Source: Novosphingobium pokkalii
Lineage (GTDB): Bacteria > Pseudomonadota > Alphaproteobacteria > Sphingomonadales > Sphingomonadaceae
Assembly: GCF_014652855.1 (NCBI RefSeq)
Contig: NZ_BMZP01000007.1
Location: 168,756-232,755, forward strand
Direction of reading: 5' to 3'
DNA length: 64,000 bases
The notes under the pieces were generated by a model, which worked only from the letters and a program-made list of their open reading frames with translations, was not told the DNA's origin and searched no databases. Position numbers and translations under genes: made by a program. The number at the start of each line of letters is the position of its first letter. Position 1 is the stretch's first letter. Shown in pieces: positions 35,314 through 45,123 of this stretch.

Positions 35314-36266
35314 CAAACAACCACCGCCTGGCCCAGGCCGGGCTCGAACACCGACCAGCCGGTGGCCTGCACCAGGCGTTCCAGCGCCAGGGTGCCGGCC
35401 AGCGAATTGCCGCGCTCGTTGAGGCCGGGCGCCCATACGGCAATGCTGGCCACCCCCGGCGCGATCGCCAGGATGCCGCCGCCCACGCCCGATTTGCCGG
35501 GCAGGCCGGTGCGGAACGCGAATTCGCCCGATCCGTCATAGTGCCCGCAGGTGAGCATCAGCGCGTTGATGCGTCGTGCCCTTTGCGGCGAGACCACGCT
35601 GCGCCCGGTATCGGGATTTTGCCCGCGCGCCATCAGATAGCGCCCAGCAAGCGCGAGCTGACGGCAGCTCATCGCCAGGGCGCACTGGTGGAAATAGAGG
35701 CCCAGCACCTTTTCCACCGGATGGCGGATGTTGCCGAAGGCGCGCATGTAGTTGGCCAGCGCCATGTTGCGATAGCCGGTCTCCTGCTCGCCGCGCGCGA
35801 CGTCCTCGTCCACCACGATGCTGTCATCGCCAGCCAGGGCGCGCACGAAGCGCAGCATCTCGCCGATCGCCTCGCGCGGTTCATAGCGGCCGAGCAGGAT
35901 ATCGCTGACCACGATGGCCCCGGCATTGATGAACGGATTGCGCGGGATGCCGTGTTCGCTTTCCAGCTGGACGATGGAATTGAACGCGCTGCCCGAAGGT
36001 TCGCGCCCCACACGCTGCCACAGCGCATCGCCCACCGCGCCCAGCGCCATGGTCAGGGCAAAGACCTTGGAAATGCTCTGGATCGAAAAGGGGACGTCGG
36101 CGTCCCCCGCCTTGTGGCAGGTGCCATCGGCCATGACCGCGGCCATGCCGAAGCGATCGGGGGCGATGCCGGCCAGCGCGGGAATGTAGTCGGCCACTTT
36201 GCCCTTATCGGGCAGTGCGCGCATTTCCTCGGCAATGTCGCGCACGATGGCGCCCAGATCGGCCAT
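35313..36266 (-). CDS. glsA: Glutaminase
   Basis: GlsA hydrolyses glutamine to glutamate and ammonia. The 317-residue serine-dependent enzyme has the catalytic Ser64-x-x-Lys67 in QSISKVF and the later conserved blocks [24 protein letters not shown] and [12 protein letters not shown]. The start MADLGAIV follows a strong AGGAGG binding site; an upstream ATG adds only a short leader. The stop lies in a hairpin. Confidence 0.95.
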   Translation of the reverse strand: MADLGAIVRDIAEEMRALPDKGKVADYIPALAGIAPDRFGMAAVMADGTCHKAGDADVPFSIQSISKVFALTMALGAVGDALWQRVGREPSGSAFNSIVQLESEHGIPRNPFINAGAIVVSDILLGRYEPREAIGEMLRFVRALAGDDSIVVDEDVARGEQETGYRNMALANYMRAFGNIRHPVEKVLGLYFHQCALAMSCRQLALAGRYLMARGQNPDTGRSVVSPQRARRINALMLTCGHYDGSGEFAFRTGLPGKSGVGGGILAIAPGVASIAVWAPGLNERGNSLAGTLALERLVQATGWSVFEPGLGQAVVV

Positions 36267-36346
36267 GGCATCCTCCTGGTCCGTGCCGTTCCACAAGCTG
36301 CGCCGGCGGGCAAGTGCGGGATAGCCAGCGCAGGCTGTTAAGGGTT

Positions 36347-37201
36347 ATGGGCCGGGCCATGGAACCTCTCACCGTTGCCGCGCTCTATCAGTTTGCCCCC
36401 TTTGCCGATCCGGCGGCGCTACGCCCGCCGCTGCTGGCGCTGTGCCAGGAGCAGGGCATCAAGGGCACGCTGCTGCTGGCCGGGGAAGGGATCAACGGCA
36501 CCATCGCCGGCCCGGCACAGGGCATTGCCGCCGTGCTCGATCACGTGCGCGCATTGCCCCATTGCGCCGGGCTGGACGTGAAGTATTCCACCGCCGCCAC
36601 GATGCCGTTTGCGCGGATGAAAGTGCGCCTCAAGCGCGAGATCGTGACGATGGGAGTTGAAGGGATCGATCCGCTCGCCAGTGTCGGGACGTATGTCGAA
36701 CCGCAGGACTGGAATGCCCTGATCGCCGATCCCGACACGATCGTGATCGACACGCGCAACGATTATGAAGTGGCCGTGGGCACGTTTGCCGGGGCGATCG
36801 ATCCGCATACGCGCAGCTTCCGCGAATTCCCCGCCTGGTTTCGTGGGCAGCGCGAGGCCCTGCTGGGCCAGGGGCGCACGCCCAAGGTGGCGATGTTCTG
36901 CACCGGCGGGATTCGCTGTGAAAAGTCCACCGCCTTTCTCAAGAGCGAAGGCGTGGAGCAGGTCTATCACCTGAAAGGTGGCATTCTCAATTACCTGGAA
37001 CACGTGCCCGAGGCGGAAAGCCTGTGGCAGGGCGAATGCTTCGTGTTCGACGAGCGGGTGGCCATCGGCCATGGCCTGGCGCCCGGCAGCCACGTGCTGT
37101 GCGGCCCCTGCGGTCGCCCGGTGGACGCCGCCGGCCAGCAATCGCCACGCTATCGGCCGGGCGTGTCTTGCCCGGCGTGCCATCAGGATGGTGATCAATA
37201 G
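36347..37201 (+). CDS. trhO: tRNA uridine(34) hydroxylase TrhO (rhodanese-like)
   Basis: TrhO uses oxygen to make ho5U34 in tRNA. The 284-residue protein has an acylphosphatase-like N-domain ([30 protein letters not shown]) and a rhodanese domain with active Cys185 in [10 protein letters not shown]. It ends in a Cys-rich tail (CGPCG, CPACH) that may bind metal. The start could also be the ATG 12 nt later; neither has a strong binding site. It runs 6 bp short of the tRNA-Pro on the other strand. Confidence 0.9.
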   Translation: MGRAMEPLTVAALYQFAPFADPAALRPPLLALCQEQGIKGTLLLAGEGINGTIAGPAQGIAAVLDHVRALPHCAGLDVKYSTAATMPFARMKVRLKREIVTMGVEGIDPLASVGTYVEPQDWNALIADPDTIVIDTRNDYEVAVGTFAGAIDPHTRSFREFPAWFRGQREALLGQGRTPKVAMFCTGGIRCEKSTAFLKSEGVEQVYHLKGGILNYLEHVPEAESLWQGECFVFDERVAIGHGLAPGSHVLCGPCGRPVDAAGQQSPRYRPGVSCPACHQDGDQ

Positions 37202-37207
37202 GGGAAG

Positions 37208-37284
<77 letters not shown>

Positions 37285-37350
37285 ACACGGAGACCGCCCT
37301 TAGGTATGCTGCCCGGATCGCGCAAGCGGGAAGTGCGCGATAACGGTGGA

Positions 37351-38160
37351 TCAGGCTGCCACGCTGAAGCGCGTGGCATAGCGCTGGCTGATCTGTTCGA
37401 CCGGGAGCACGACGCAGACGTCCACGGTGTTGAACGCATGATCGATGAACGCGCCATCGCCGAAGCGGGCGCCGCAGCGCAGGTAGCCCTTGATCAGCGG
37501 CGGCAGGGCCAGCATCGCGCGGCGCTCGTCATAGCTGCCGCGCGGCAGGCGTTCGAGCGCCACGGCGCAACCGGCGTTGGGGCGCACCTGCGGGCGCTGC
37601 GCGGCCGGGGCCAGGCAGGTGTGCGCCAGCAGCGACAGCGCCGGGGCATGGGCATCGGGGTCTATGCCGGGAAACGAGGCGCAGCCGAACATCAGGCCGA
37701 TATCGTGCGCCGCGATGTAATCGGCGATGCCACGCCACAGCAGCGAGATCGTCGCGCTGGTGCGAAACGCCGGCAGTACGCAGGAACGGCCTAGTTCGAG
37801 CAGTTCGCCACCCACCCGGCCTTCCCCGGCCATGAGCGGAGCGAGATCGAATTCGCCGGCGCTGTAGAACCCTTGCGCGGCGCGGGCGACGCTTTCGCGC
37901 AGCAGGCGATAGGTGCCCACCACCGCGCCATCGGCGACCAGCGTGCCGGGCTGGTCTTCGTCGATCACCAGCAGGTGATCGCACAGCGCATCATAGGGAT
38001 CGGCATCGAGCTGATCGAGCAGGCCCTGGGCGCGGGCGCCCATCTCGTCGAAGAACACCTGCCAGCGCAGATGCTGCACCGCCGCCAGATCGGCCGCATC
38101 GCGCGCCAGGCGCACGGCCAGGCGGCGCGGCCGCTTTTCGATCCCGATCACATCACCCAT
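37351..38160 (-). CDS. OlsB-like ornithine/amino-acid acyltransferase (GNAT fold)
   Basis: This 269-residue protein has the OlsB pattern: RLARDAADLAAVQHLRWQVFFDEMGA, the long insert GTYRLLRESVARAAQGFYSAGEF, ELGRSCVLPAFR and a later GLMFGCASFPGIDP block. OlsB acylates ornithine from 3-hydroxyacyl-ACP, the first step to ornithine lipids. Some relatives acylate other amino acids, so the substrate is inferred. OlsA, the second enzyme, is not in the window. Confidence 0.8.
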   Translation of the reverse strand: MGDVIGIEKRPRRLAVRLARDAADLAAVQHLRWQVFFDEMGARAQGLLDQLDADPYDALCDHLLVIDEDQPGTLVADGAVVGTYRLLRESVARAAQGFYSAGEFDLAPLMAGEGRVGGELLELGRSCVLPAFRTSATISLLWRGIADYIAAHDIGLMFGCASFPGIDPDAHAPALSLLAHTCLAPAAQRPQVRPNAGCAVALERLPRGSYDERRAMLALPPLIKGYLRCGARFGDGAFIDHAFNTVDVCVVLPVEQISQRYATRFSVAA

Positions 38161-38302
38161 GCCTTGCGCCCTCCGTTCGGAACGGTTTAGCGCGTGGGCA
38201 TGACGCCGATTTTGCAGAACGATGATGGTCTTGCGTCAATTGCCGCCGCGCTGTCGCGCCGCTGTCGCAATTGCGGGGAAGTATCGACCGGGGGAAAGGG
38301 TT

Positions 38303-38378
38303 TGGTAGGCCCGGCAGGATTTGAACCCGCGACCTAGCCGTTATGAGCGGCCAGCTCTAACCACTGAGCTACGGGCCC
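38303..38378 (-). tRNA. tRNA with CAT anticodon, probably tRNA-Ile2
   Basis: The reverse complement folds as a tRNA with acceptor GGGCCCG paired with CGGGCCT (first pair G-U), anticodon loop CTCATAA (CAT at 38343-38345), T-loop GTTCAAA and encoded CCA. CAT with a D-arm AGTGGTTAGAGC resembles lysidine-modified tRNA-Ile2, but elongator tRNA-Met cannot be excluded by eye. Confidence 0.85.
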
Positions 38379-38441
38379 CCGTTGCGCTTCCTGCCGTTAA
38401 AGCGCCGCCGCGCACTTGGCAAGAAAGCGTGTGCATGCGCG

Positions 38442-39479
38442 CTAAATCTGCGCCGCCTGCATGATTTCCTGCACCCCGGCCGGCTTGATCCCGCAGCGCT
38501 GCAAATGGCTGAACACCGCGCGCCACCAGTCATAGAGCTGATCGAGTTGCCGGGCGTCGCGCACATAGGGCGTGTGCCCCGGGCGCAGCGAAGGGCTGTG
38601 GAACGAGAAGACCAGGATCGGCAGGCCATCGGCGAGGCTGAGGTCGATGCAGCGGATCGCCTCGGCGGGGGTCACGCCTTCGGGCGTGAGGGGCACGCGG
38701 TTCATCAGGCCGGTCCGGGCCATCGCTCCGCGCAGGCGCGGCACCCGCCACAGGCGCGGGAACAGCCATGGCCCCTGGCGCCGCAACAGGCCGGAAAAGA
38801 CCGTGGTCAGCGGCAGTTCCATCAAGCCGCCGACCTTGTCCACCCACCAGGGATGCAGCGGCAGTTCGGTGAAATCGGGGCCGCCCTGGCTGGAATAGTC
38901 GAAATGGCTGCGCACCGAGGTGTCGATGGCGAGGCCGGATTCGGCCAGGATCTGCGCCGTTGCCGGCCCCACGCCATAACGCCCGGCGCGATAGATGCGC
39001 GGCGCATCGCCAAAGGCAGTGGCGATCGTGTCGCGCAGCTTGACCAGCTTGGCCCGCTCCAGCGCCGGGGGCAGGTTGCCGGCAAAGCTGTTGTAAACAG
39101 TCAGGTCTTCGCGATGCGGCGGATTGACCCAGGGGTGGAGCTGGATGCCGATTTCGGCACGCCCGGCGCACACCGCCGCGCCCAGGGCATCGGTCACGGC
39201 CGGATCGCTGGCGATGGGATAATCGATCAGATAGACCGGCGCGACGCCGAAACTTTCGCAGAACTGCTGGAACTTGGCGAGGCGCGGCACGTGGCCCAGG
39301 CCATGGCCGGTGCGCTCGAACGGCTTGGCCCAGTCGAATTCCTCTTCGGTGTCCACCGTGACGATGAACCGCTGGCCAAAATCGGGCGCAAAGCGGACGC
39401 GCGCCTCGGGCAGGGGTGGGGCGGTGATCCGCGCCGGGGCCTGGTGGCCCTGTTCCGCACCCGCACGCCGGGATGGCAC
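38442..39479 (-). CDS. Polysaccharide deacetylase-like protein
   Basis: This 345-residue protein has the NodB-like pattern: FIVTVDTEEEFDWAKPF with conserved Asp residues, EIGIQLHPWVNPPH holding the metal-binding His, YRAGRYGVGP, and HSPSLRPGHTPYV near the end. The core is shifted from classical chitin deacetylases and resembles WalW-type proteins found with exopolysaccharide or envelope genes. The start is GTG, 5 nt after the kinase stop, so the two genes are likely an operon. Confidence 0.8.
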   Translation of the reverse strand: MPSRRAGAEQGHQAPARITAPPLPEARVRFAPDFGQRFIVTVDTEEEFDWAKPFERTGHGLGHVPRLAKFQQFCESFGVAPVYLIDYPIASDPAVTDALGAAVCAGRAEIGIQLHPWVNPPHREDLTVYNSFAGNLPPALERAKLVKLRDTIATAFGDAPRIYRAGRYGVGPATAQILAESGLAIDTSVRSHFDYSSQGGPDFTELPLHPWWVDKVGGLMELPLTTVFSGLLRRQGPWLFPRLWRVPRLRGAMARTGLMNRVPLTPEGVTPAEAIRCIDLSLADGLPILVFSFHSPSLRPGHTPYVRDARQLDQLYDWWRAVFSHLQRCGIKPAGVQEIMQAAQI

Positions 39480-39484
39480 GATGG

Positions 39485-41380
39485 CTAACCCGCTTGCGCC
39501 GGGGTGGCGCCATGGGCGCCGTCGGTTTGATCCGGTGCCAGCGCGGCAGGCAGCCGCACCAGCAGGCGCGCGCCATCGCGATGCAGGCTGCCGCCCATGG
39601 CGCGCAGTTCGGCCGCGGCCAGGCGCAGGGCAAAGCCGTTGCCCATCATCCCGCCTGCGCCCAGGCTGCTGCTGCCCTGGCCGCGCGCGCTGTCGGCGGC
39701 AAACAGGGTGGCATCGTCACGCATGGCCAGCGTGGCGGGCAAGGGCAGGTCGAGCCGGGCCTGATCCCCGTCTGTATCGAGCGCAATGGCCAGGCGTTCG
39801 CCCGGTGCGGCGGTGCTGGCGATCACGGCGAGCAGGCGCCAGACGGCGTGCTCCAGCTCTGCGGCGGGTGCCCGGACCGGTAGCGGCGCGGCAGGGGCAG
39901 TCCAGCGCAGCCGCACTTCGCGCGGGCCGATCACCGGATCGAGCTGGGCGATCTGGCGCGCCAACAGCGCGGCAAGGTCCGTATCGGCTTGCGGTGCCGG
40001 CATGTCTGCCGCGCCGGTTTCCAGCCTGGCCAGGCGCTCCAGGTCTTCAAAGCCGGCCAGCATGCGCGCGGCATCGGCCGCGATGCTGGCTGCCAGGCTG
40101 CGATACTGGTGCGGCGTGGCGCCGAACACCTGCTGCTGGATCATCTCGGCAAAGCCCTGGATCGCGTTGATCGGCGTGCGCAGCTCGTGCAGCGTCTGGC
40201 GCAGGCGATCGGCGCCCTGCGTTGCCGGGGCTTCGCTCTGCGCCGGGGCGCTGGCTTCGCCGGGGGTGGGGCGGCGCAGCCGGGCGCGATAGCCGGCAAA
40301 GGCGCCACCGGCGCGGGCGAAGACCGGCACGGCATCGATCTGCCAGGCACCGGCGATGGCCGGCGCGCCTTCGAGCAGCAGCAGGCCGGCGGTGATCGGG
40401 CGCCGCGCGGCAAAGGCGCGAATGCTGCGCCCATCCAGCCGGGCCGGCGCGTGGGGCTGCCCGGTGAACGGGCGGTGGCCCACCAGCATCGGTGCCCAAT
40501 CGGCATCGGCAGCGACCACCGTGCCGAGCGAGTCGATCGCCAGGTCGATGCTTTCAGGATGGAGTGCGGTGGGCGGCGGTTCGTCGGCAAACGGCAGGCG
40601 CGGATGCGGATCGGCGGGCGAGGCGGTTGCTCCGCCAGCCGGCGCCTGTCCGGCAGGCCGGGTTTCCCGATCGCGGCGGAAGGCCTCGATCCGGCGGACG
40701 ATCGCGCCGATGCCTTCGCTGGCGGCGGGTGACAGCAGCGGTGCGGGCTGCTCGAATGCGATCACTTCGGCGCTGGCGAGAGCGGAGTCCGGCTCCGGTT
40801 CTGGTTGGGCCATGGCTGCCGGTTCGGCTGGCGGCAGATCGGGCGCAGCAAGGGCAAAGTCGTCGATGCCGAGTTGGCTCAGCAGCGCCTCCACCGCCGG
40901 GCCGAGATCGCGGCGGTGGCGCAGGAAGCCGCGCGCCTGGATCGGCAGGCGTGGCACCAGCGCCAGCCAGGTCGCTTCGTCCAGCCGCGCGGCGCGGATC
41001 GCGGCGAGTGCATGGCGCGGCGCGAGGGCGGCAAAGTGCGCCACCAGGCGGGCATGGGCCAGCGGCGTACCGGCAAGCAGCGCGGCAGCGCTTTCGTGGC
41101 CGCCGGGGGCGCCGCCGATCGCCTGGAACAGATCATCGAGCCGGGCCAGCGCCTCGTCATGCCGCGTGGTCCATGTGCCCGGCGTTACGCGCCCGAGCAG
41201 GTCGGCAAGCTGGCGAAACTGCACGCGCATGCCGGCCGGCCCTGCCGCGCGCGTGCGCAGCACGGTGTCGAGCCGATCATCCACCACCAGCGCGGCGCCG
41301 TCCGTCATGCCGACGGCCGGTGCGGCACCATCCGGCGCGGGCGGCACCGACGGAAAAGGAGGATCGAGATCGGCAGGCAT
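39485..41380 (-). CDS. Sensor histidine kinase with large N-terminal region and weak N box
   Basis: This 631-residue protein has the H-box LHELRTPINAIQGFAEMI with His398, preceded by a PAS-like or other sensor region and a long linker. The ATPase domain is degenerate: the N box reads ELEHAVWRLLAVIAS without the usual Asn, whereas a G-box GMMGNGFALRLAAAEL is present. It may be a poor kinase or a pseudokinase. It has no membrane helix. The start was set at an ATG; a TTG start 42 nt upstream is possible. Confidence 0.75.
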   Translation of the reverse strand: MPADLDPPFPSVPPAPDGAAPAVGMTDGAALVVDDRLDTVLRTRAAGPAGMRVQFRQLADLLGRVTPGTWTTRHDEALARLDDLFQAIGGAPGGHESAAALLAGTPLAHARLVAHFAALAPRHALAAIRAARLDEATWLALVPRLPIQARGFLRHRRDLGPAVEALLSQLGIDDFALAAPDLPPAEPAAMAQPEPEPDSALASAEVIAFEQPAPLLSPAASEGIGAIVRRIEAFRRDRETRPAGQAPAGGATASPADPHPRLPFADEPPPTALHPESIDLAIDSLGTVVAADADWAPMLVGHRPFTGQPHAPARLDGRSIRAFAARRPITAGLLLLEGAPAIAGAWQIDAVPVFARAGGAFAGYRARLRRPTPGEASAPAQSEAPATQGADRLRQTLHELRTPINAIQGFAEMIQQQVFGATPHQYRSLAASIAADAARMLAGFEDLERLARLETGAADMPAPQADTDLAALLARQIAQLDPVIGPREVRLRWTAPAAPLPVRAPAAELEHAVWRLLAVIASTAAPGERLAIALDTDGDQARLDLPLPATLAMRDDATLFAADSARGQGSSSLGAGGMMGNGFALRLAAAELRAMGGSLHRDGARLLVRLPAALAPDQTDGAHGATPAQAG

Positions 41381-41697
41381 CGGTGTGGCGCCAAGGCTTC
41401 CCTTTTGTGCGGTGCTCTGCAATGGGCCATCGCCCCGCGCGAGGCAAGCCGGTTACGGACCGTTTCGAAACACAGGCCCCGGCTTTAACGCTGAGGCATT
41501 TAACAAAGTGTGCCGATCTGGGGCGGCGCCTGGCAGGCTCGGTTCGTTCATCGTGGAGCGGGTTTTTGCCGGCTATGCACCGCCTTTGGTGATGGTGCGT
41601 TGCATTGTAGGACAATTGCGATATGAGCTAATAATATTAGCTTCACTGCCAGCGGTGACGCACAATCTTGCGGATCGAGCGGCTAACGAACACGAAC
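41381..41697. promoter_or_regulatory. Divergent intergenic region with an Lrp-type operator
   Basis: This 317-nt gap separates the kinase and the Lrp-like regulator. The right half is markedly A/T-rich, includes the palindrome at 41626-41642, and probably holds the promoter of the regulator gene. I see nothing coded here. Confidence 0.5.
41626..41642 (+). promoter_or_regulatory. Perfect 17-nt palindrome, candidate Lrp-family operator
   Basis: AGCTAATA-A-TATTAGCT is a perfect 8-bp dyad around a single A, in an AT-rich stretch 55 nt before the Lrp-family start codon. Lrp/AsnC proteins commonly bind AT-rich dyads and autoregulate. The role is inferred. Confidence 0.65.
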
Positions 41698-42165
41698 ATG
41701 GCAACATTGGACGGAATTGACAGAAGGCTGCTGGCCGAGCTTCAGGAAGAGGGTCGCGTCACCAACGTGGAACTGGCCCAGCGCGTGGGACTGACCGCGC
41801 CACCCTGCCTGCGCCGCGTGCGCGCACTGGAAGAGGCGGGGGTGATCCGTGGCTATCACGCCGATCTCGATCCGGCCAAGCTCGGTTTCGCGATCACGGT
41901 CTTTGCGCTCGTCAGCCTGAAAAGCCAGGCCGAGGAATCGCTGCGCCAGTTCGAGGAGCACATGCGGACGCTGCCCGAAGTGCGCGAGTGCCACATGCTC
42001 AACGGCGAGATCGATTTCATCCTCAAGATCGTCAGCCGCGACTTGCAGAGCTTCCAGGAATTCCTGACCAGCAAGCTCACGCCCGCGCCCAACGTGGCCA
42101 GCGTGAAGACCTCGCTGACCATCCGCACCGCCAAGCAGGTGCCTGGCGTGCCGTTCTCGGAATAA
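41698..42165 (+). CDS. Lrp/AsnC-family transcriptional regulator
   Basis: This 155-residue protein has the N-terminal helix-turn-helix (IDRRLLAELQEEGRVTNVELAQRVGLTAPPCLRRVRALEE) and the C-terminal RAM effector domain (GFAITVFALVSL, ECHMLNGEIDFILKIV, VASVKTSLTI). These regulate amino-acid metabolism and often bind amino acids. The HTH recognition helix contains a Pro-Pro-Cys stretch. A perfect palindrome upstream is a likely autoregulatory site. Confidence 0.93.
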   Translation: MATLDGIDRRLLAELQEEGRVTNVELAQRVGLTAPPCLRRVRALEEAGVIRGYHADLDPAKLGFAITVFALVSLKSQAEESLRQFEEHMRTLPEVRECHMLNGEIDFILKIVSRDLQSFQEFLTSKLTPAPNVASVKTSLTIRTAKQVPGVPFSE

Positions 42166-42174
42166 CCCGCTGGC

Positions 42175-42204
42175 ACGGGCGCGCCGCCGCAGCGGCGCAC
42201 CCGT
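42175..42204. terminator. GC-rich hairpin between the Lrp gene and amn
   Basis: GCGCCGC/GCGGCGC with a 4-nt loop is extended by ACGGG/CCCGT on the outside. It lies between convergent genes and may terminate both, although a T run is lacking. Confidence 0.55.
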
Positions 42205-42210
42205 TGCCGC

Positions 42211-43674
42211 TCAGCGGAACGGCGGCTCGTTGAAAGCGCGCAGCTTGCGGCTGTGCAGGCGATCGCCCTCGGCACGCAGCAGGGCGCAGGCGGTCGTGCC
42301 GATTTCGAGGTGGGCGGCAATCGCTTCCTCGTAGAACCGGTTGGCCTGGCCGGGCAGCTTGATTTCCCCGTGCAGCGGCTTGTCCGACACGCAGAGCAGG
42401 GTGCCATACGGCACGCGGAAGCGATAGCCCTGCGCGGCGATCGTGGCGCTTTCCATGTCGATCCCCACCGCGCGGCTCAGGCTGAGGCGGCGGGCGGAAT
42501 GGGCATAGCGCAGTTCCCAGTTGCGATCGTCGGTGGTGACGATCGTGCCGGTGCGCATGCGGGTCTTGAGGTCCGCGCCGCCGCTGCCGCTGACCACTTC
42601 GGCCGCCTGGGCCAGGGCCACCTGCACTTCGGCAATGGCCGGCACGGGAATCTCCGGCGGCAGCACATCGTCGAGCACGTGATCGTCGCGCAGATAGGCA
42701 TGGGCCAGCACATAGTCGCCGATCTTCTGCGTCGGGCGCAGGCCGCCGCAGTGGCCGATCATCAGCCAGGCTTCCGGGCGCAGCACGGCGAGGTGATCGC
42801 AGATCGTCTTGGCGTTGGACGGCCCCACGCCGATGTTGACCAGCGTGATGCCCGAGCGATCCGGGCGGATCAGGTGATAGGCGGGCATCTGGTGGCGGCG
42901 CCAGGCGGTGTCTGACAGGCGTTCGCGCGCATGGGGCGTCGCCGCGTCCAGCGCCAGGCCGCCGGCACCGGTCAGCGCCACGAAATCGTCCTGGCCCAAC
43001 TGGCGCCCGGCCCAATCGACGAATTCATCGACATAGCGGTGATAGTTGGTGAACAGGATATAGCGCTGGAAATCGGCCGGATTGGTGCCGGTGTAGTGCG
43101 CCAGGCGGGCCAGGCTGAAATCGGTGCGCAGCCCATCGAACAGCGCCAGCGGCGCCGCGCCTGGGCCGCCATCGAGGCTGGCATCGAGCGCGTCGGCAAT
43201 CTCGTCGCCGATATGGGCCAGGTCGGTGGTGGGGAAATGCTTGGCCAGCTCGTTGGGCGAGACGGTGCCGAAGCCCAGGCTGCCATCGACCACGTAGGGG
43301 AAGGGGATTTCCTGGCTGGAGGTCGCCACTTCGAGCGTCACCTCGTAATCCACCATCAGCAGGCCGAGCTGCTCTTCCAGGTAATCGGCAAACAGCGCGG
43401 GCCGGGTGATCGTGGTGGCATAGCTGCCGGGACGGGTAAGGCGGCCAAAGGCGCGGCCGGCGGCAGTGCCGTGGCTCACCCCGTCGAAATGCAGGCGCAG
43501 TTCGGGATAGCAATAGGCGCCGCCCTGGCGCCGGGCGGGATCGGGCAGCGTACCATCGGCGATATAGCGCGTGATATCGGCGCGCAGCCGGGCGCAGGCC
43601 GCGTCATGGCGGGCGGCGAGTTCGGCAACGATGGCGGCGGGGGAAGTGGCGGTGAAAGTGTCGCTTGCGTTCAT
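42211..43674 (-). CDS. amn: AMP nucleosidase
   Basis: Amn splits AMP into adenine and ribose 5-phosphate. The 487-residue protein has the C-terminal nucleoside-phosphorylase fold: GITLVNIGVGPSNAKTICDHL, WLMIGHCGGLRPTQKIGDYVLA and the substrate-site VGIDMESATIAAQGY. The N-terminal 200 residues form the regulatory domain typical of this enzyme. It is monocistronic, convergent with the Lrp gene. Confidence 0.94.
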   Translation of the reverse strand: MNASDTFTATSPAAIVAELAARHDAACARLRADITRYIADGTLPDPARRQGGAYCYPELRLHFDGVSHGTAAGRAFGRLTRPGSYATTITRPALFADYLEEQLGLLMVDYEVTLEVATSSQEIPFPYVVDGSLGFGTVSPNELAKHFPTTDLAHIGDEIADALDASLDGGPGAAPLALFDGLRTDFSLARLAHYTGTNPADFQRYILFTNYHRYVDEFVDWAGRQLGQDDFVALTGAGGLALDAATPHARERLSDTAWRRHQMPAYHLIRPDRSGITLVNIGVGPSNAKTICDHLAVLRPEAWLMIGHCGGLRPTQKIGDYVLAHAYLRDDHVLDDVLPPEIPVPAIAEVQVALAQAAEVVSGSGGADLKTRMRTGTIVTTDDRNWELRYAHSARRLSLSRAVGIDMESATIAAQGYRFRVPYGTLLCVSDKPLHGEIKLPGQANRFYEEAIAAHLEIGTTACALLRAEGDRLHSRKLRAFNEPPFR

Positions 43675-43723
43675 GCGAATGGTTTAGCGTTCAGTGATGA
43701 CAGCGCAAGGGCGGGAACCCCAA

Positions 43724-43757
43724 ACAAAAAAGGGCGCCCCGGAGGGGACGCCCTTTT
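43724..43757 (-). terminator. Terminator after rplI
   Basis: On the minus strand AAAAAGGGCGTCCCC pairs with GGGGCGCCCTTTTTT across a 3-nt loop with one bulge and ends in a T run. It follows rplI and separates the ribosomal genes from amn. Confidence 0.8.
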
Positions 43758-43784
43758 TGCTTTGCCGGACCGGCAGGAGAGAGA

Positions 43785-44378
43785 TCAGGCTTGCGCCTCG
43801 CCTTCTTCCAGCAGATCGGCCGGGATTTCGCCCGGTTCGGCATTGGGATCGTAGTCTTCGGTGAAACCGCCGGTTTCGCCCTCAAACATGGCGTCGATGA
43901 CGTCCACGCCCTTCGACTGGAGTTCGGCTTCGTCGGGCGAACGGGCGACGTTCACCTTGACGTTGACCGAAACTTCGGGGTGCAGGGCGACGCGCACGTC
44001 GAACACGCCGATGGTCTTGATCGGGCGTTCGAGCACGATCATCGCCTTGGTCACCTTGGCGCCGGTGGCGACCAGGGCATCGACGATGTCACGCACGGAA
44101 ACCGAACCATAGAGCTGGCCGGAGTTGGACGAGGCGCGGATGAGCACCACTTCCTTGCCTTCGACCGAGCCGGCTTCGCCCTTGGCTTCTTCGCGGCGGG
44201 CCGCGTTTTCAGCTTCGATGCGGGCGCGGTTGGCTTCGAAGACCTTACGGTTGGCTTCGTTGGCGCGCAGGGCCTTCTTGTTGGGCAACAGGAAGTTGCG
44301 GGCGTAACCGTCCTTGACGGTCACTTCGTCACCGATGAAGCCCAGCTTCTCGATGCGCTCGAGCAGGATGATCTGCAT
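43785..44378 (-). CDS. rplI: 50S ribosomal protein L9 with extended C-terminus
   Basis: The N-terminal domain ([37 protein letters not shown]) and the C-terminal domain with [12 protein letters not shown] and [15 protein letters not shown] are typical. The protein is 197 residues against about 150 in E. coli; the extra C-terminal part is acidic ([25 protein letters not shown]). It is the last gene of rpsF-rpsR-rplI. Confidence 0.97.
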   Translation of the reverse strand: MQIILLERIEKLGFIGDEVTVKDGYARNFLLPNKKALRANEANRKVFEANRARIEAENAARREEAKGEAGSVEGKEVVLIRASSNSGQLYGSVSVRDIVDALVATGAKVTKAMIVLERPIKTIGVFDVRVALHPEVSVNVKVNVARSPDEAELQSKGVDVIDAMFEGETGGFTEDYDPNAEPGEIPADLLEEGEAQA

Positions 44379-44390
44379 GGCTGGCGCTCC

Positions 44391-44615
44391 TTACTTCACG
44401 ATGTAGGGCAGGAGGCCGATGTGCCGGGCGCGCTTGATCGCCTGGCTCAGCTCACGCTGCTTCTTGGCCGAAACGGCGGTGATGCGCGACGGGACGATCT
44501 TGCCACGTTCGGACATGAAGCCCTGGAGCAGGCGCACGTCCTTGTAGTCGATCTTCGGAGCGTTCTTGCCCGAGAACGGGCAGCTCTTGCGACGGCGGAA
44601 AAACGGACGAGCCAT
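44391..44615 (-). CDS. rpsR: 30S ribosomal protein S18
   Basis: This 74-residue protein matches S18: [57 protein letters not shown] and a basic tail. It lies 3 nt after rpsF and 12 nt before rplI. Confidence 0.97.
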   Translation of the reverse strand: MARPFFRRRKSCPFSGKNAPKIDYKDVRLLQGFMSERGKIVPSRITAVSAKKQRELSQAIKRARHIGLLPYIVK

Positions 44616-44618
44616 GGC

Positions 44619-44981
44619 TTATTCCCCTTCGCGTTCGCGGCGGCGGCTGCGCTCGCGGTCGTTCTTGCGCATCATCACCGACGGGCCGGCTTCGTGTTCG
44701 TCCACGCGCACGGTCATGTAGCGGATGACGTCTTCGTTGATCGCGGTCTGGCGTTCCAGCTCGGCCACGACGCCCGCGGGGGCTTCGATGTTGAGCATCA
44801 CGAAGTGCGCCTTGCGGTTCTTCTGGATCTTGTAGGCCAGCGAGCGCAGGCCCCAGGTTTCGGTCTTGGTGACCTTGCCCTGGTTCGATTCCACGATTTC
44901 GGTGGCGGCGGCGGCAAGCGCATCGACCTGAGACTGGCTCAGATCCTGGCGCGCCAGAAACACATGCTCGTAAAGCGGCAT
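44619..44981 (-). CDS. rpsF: 30S ribosomal protein S6
   Basis: This 120-residue protein has the S6 core ([65 protein letters not shown]). The C-terminal 15-20 residues are strongly basic and Glu-rich ([15 protein letters not shown]). It leads the ribosomal operon. Confidence 0.97.
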   Translation of the reverse strand: MPLYEHVFLARQDLSQSQVDALAAAATEIVESNQGKVTKTETWGLRSLAYKIQKNRKAHFVMLNIEAPAGVVAELERQTAINEDVIRYMTVRVDEHEAGPSVMMRKNDRERSRRREREGE

Positions 44982-45123
44982 GCTTCGCGTCCTTTATCTA
45001 GTCTAACCGATCGCTGGCTTGTCCGCGGGATTGCGGGGCCCCTCCGGCTTTCTTCCGTTTCCTGCGGCGATTCGCGCGCAAGAGAGGTGGCCCTTAGCCG
45101 TTCTGGGCCGGATTGCAAGCCAT

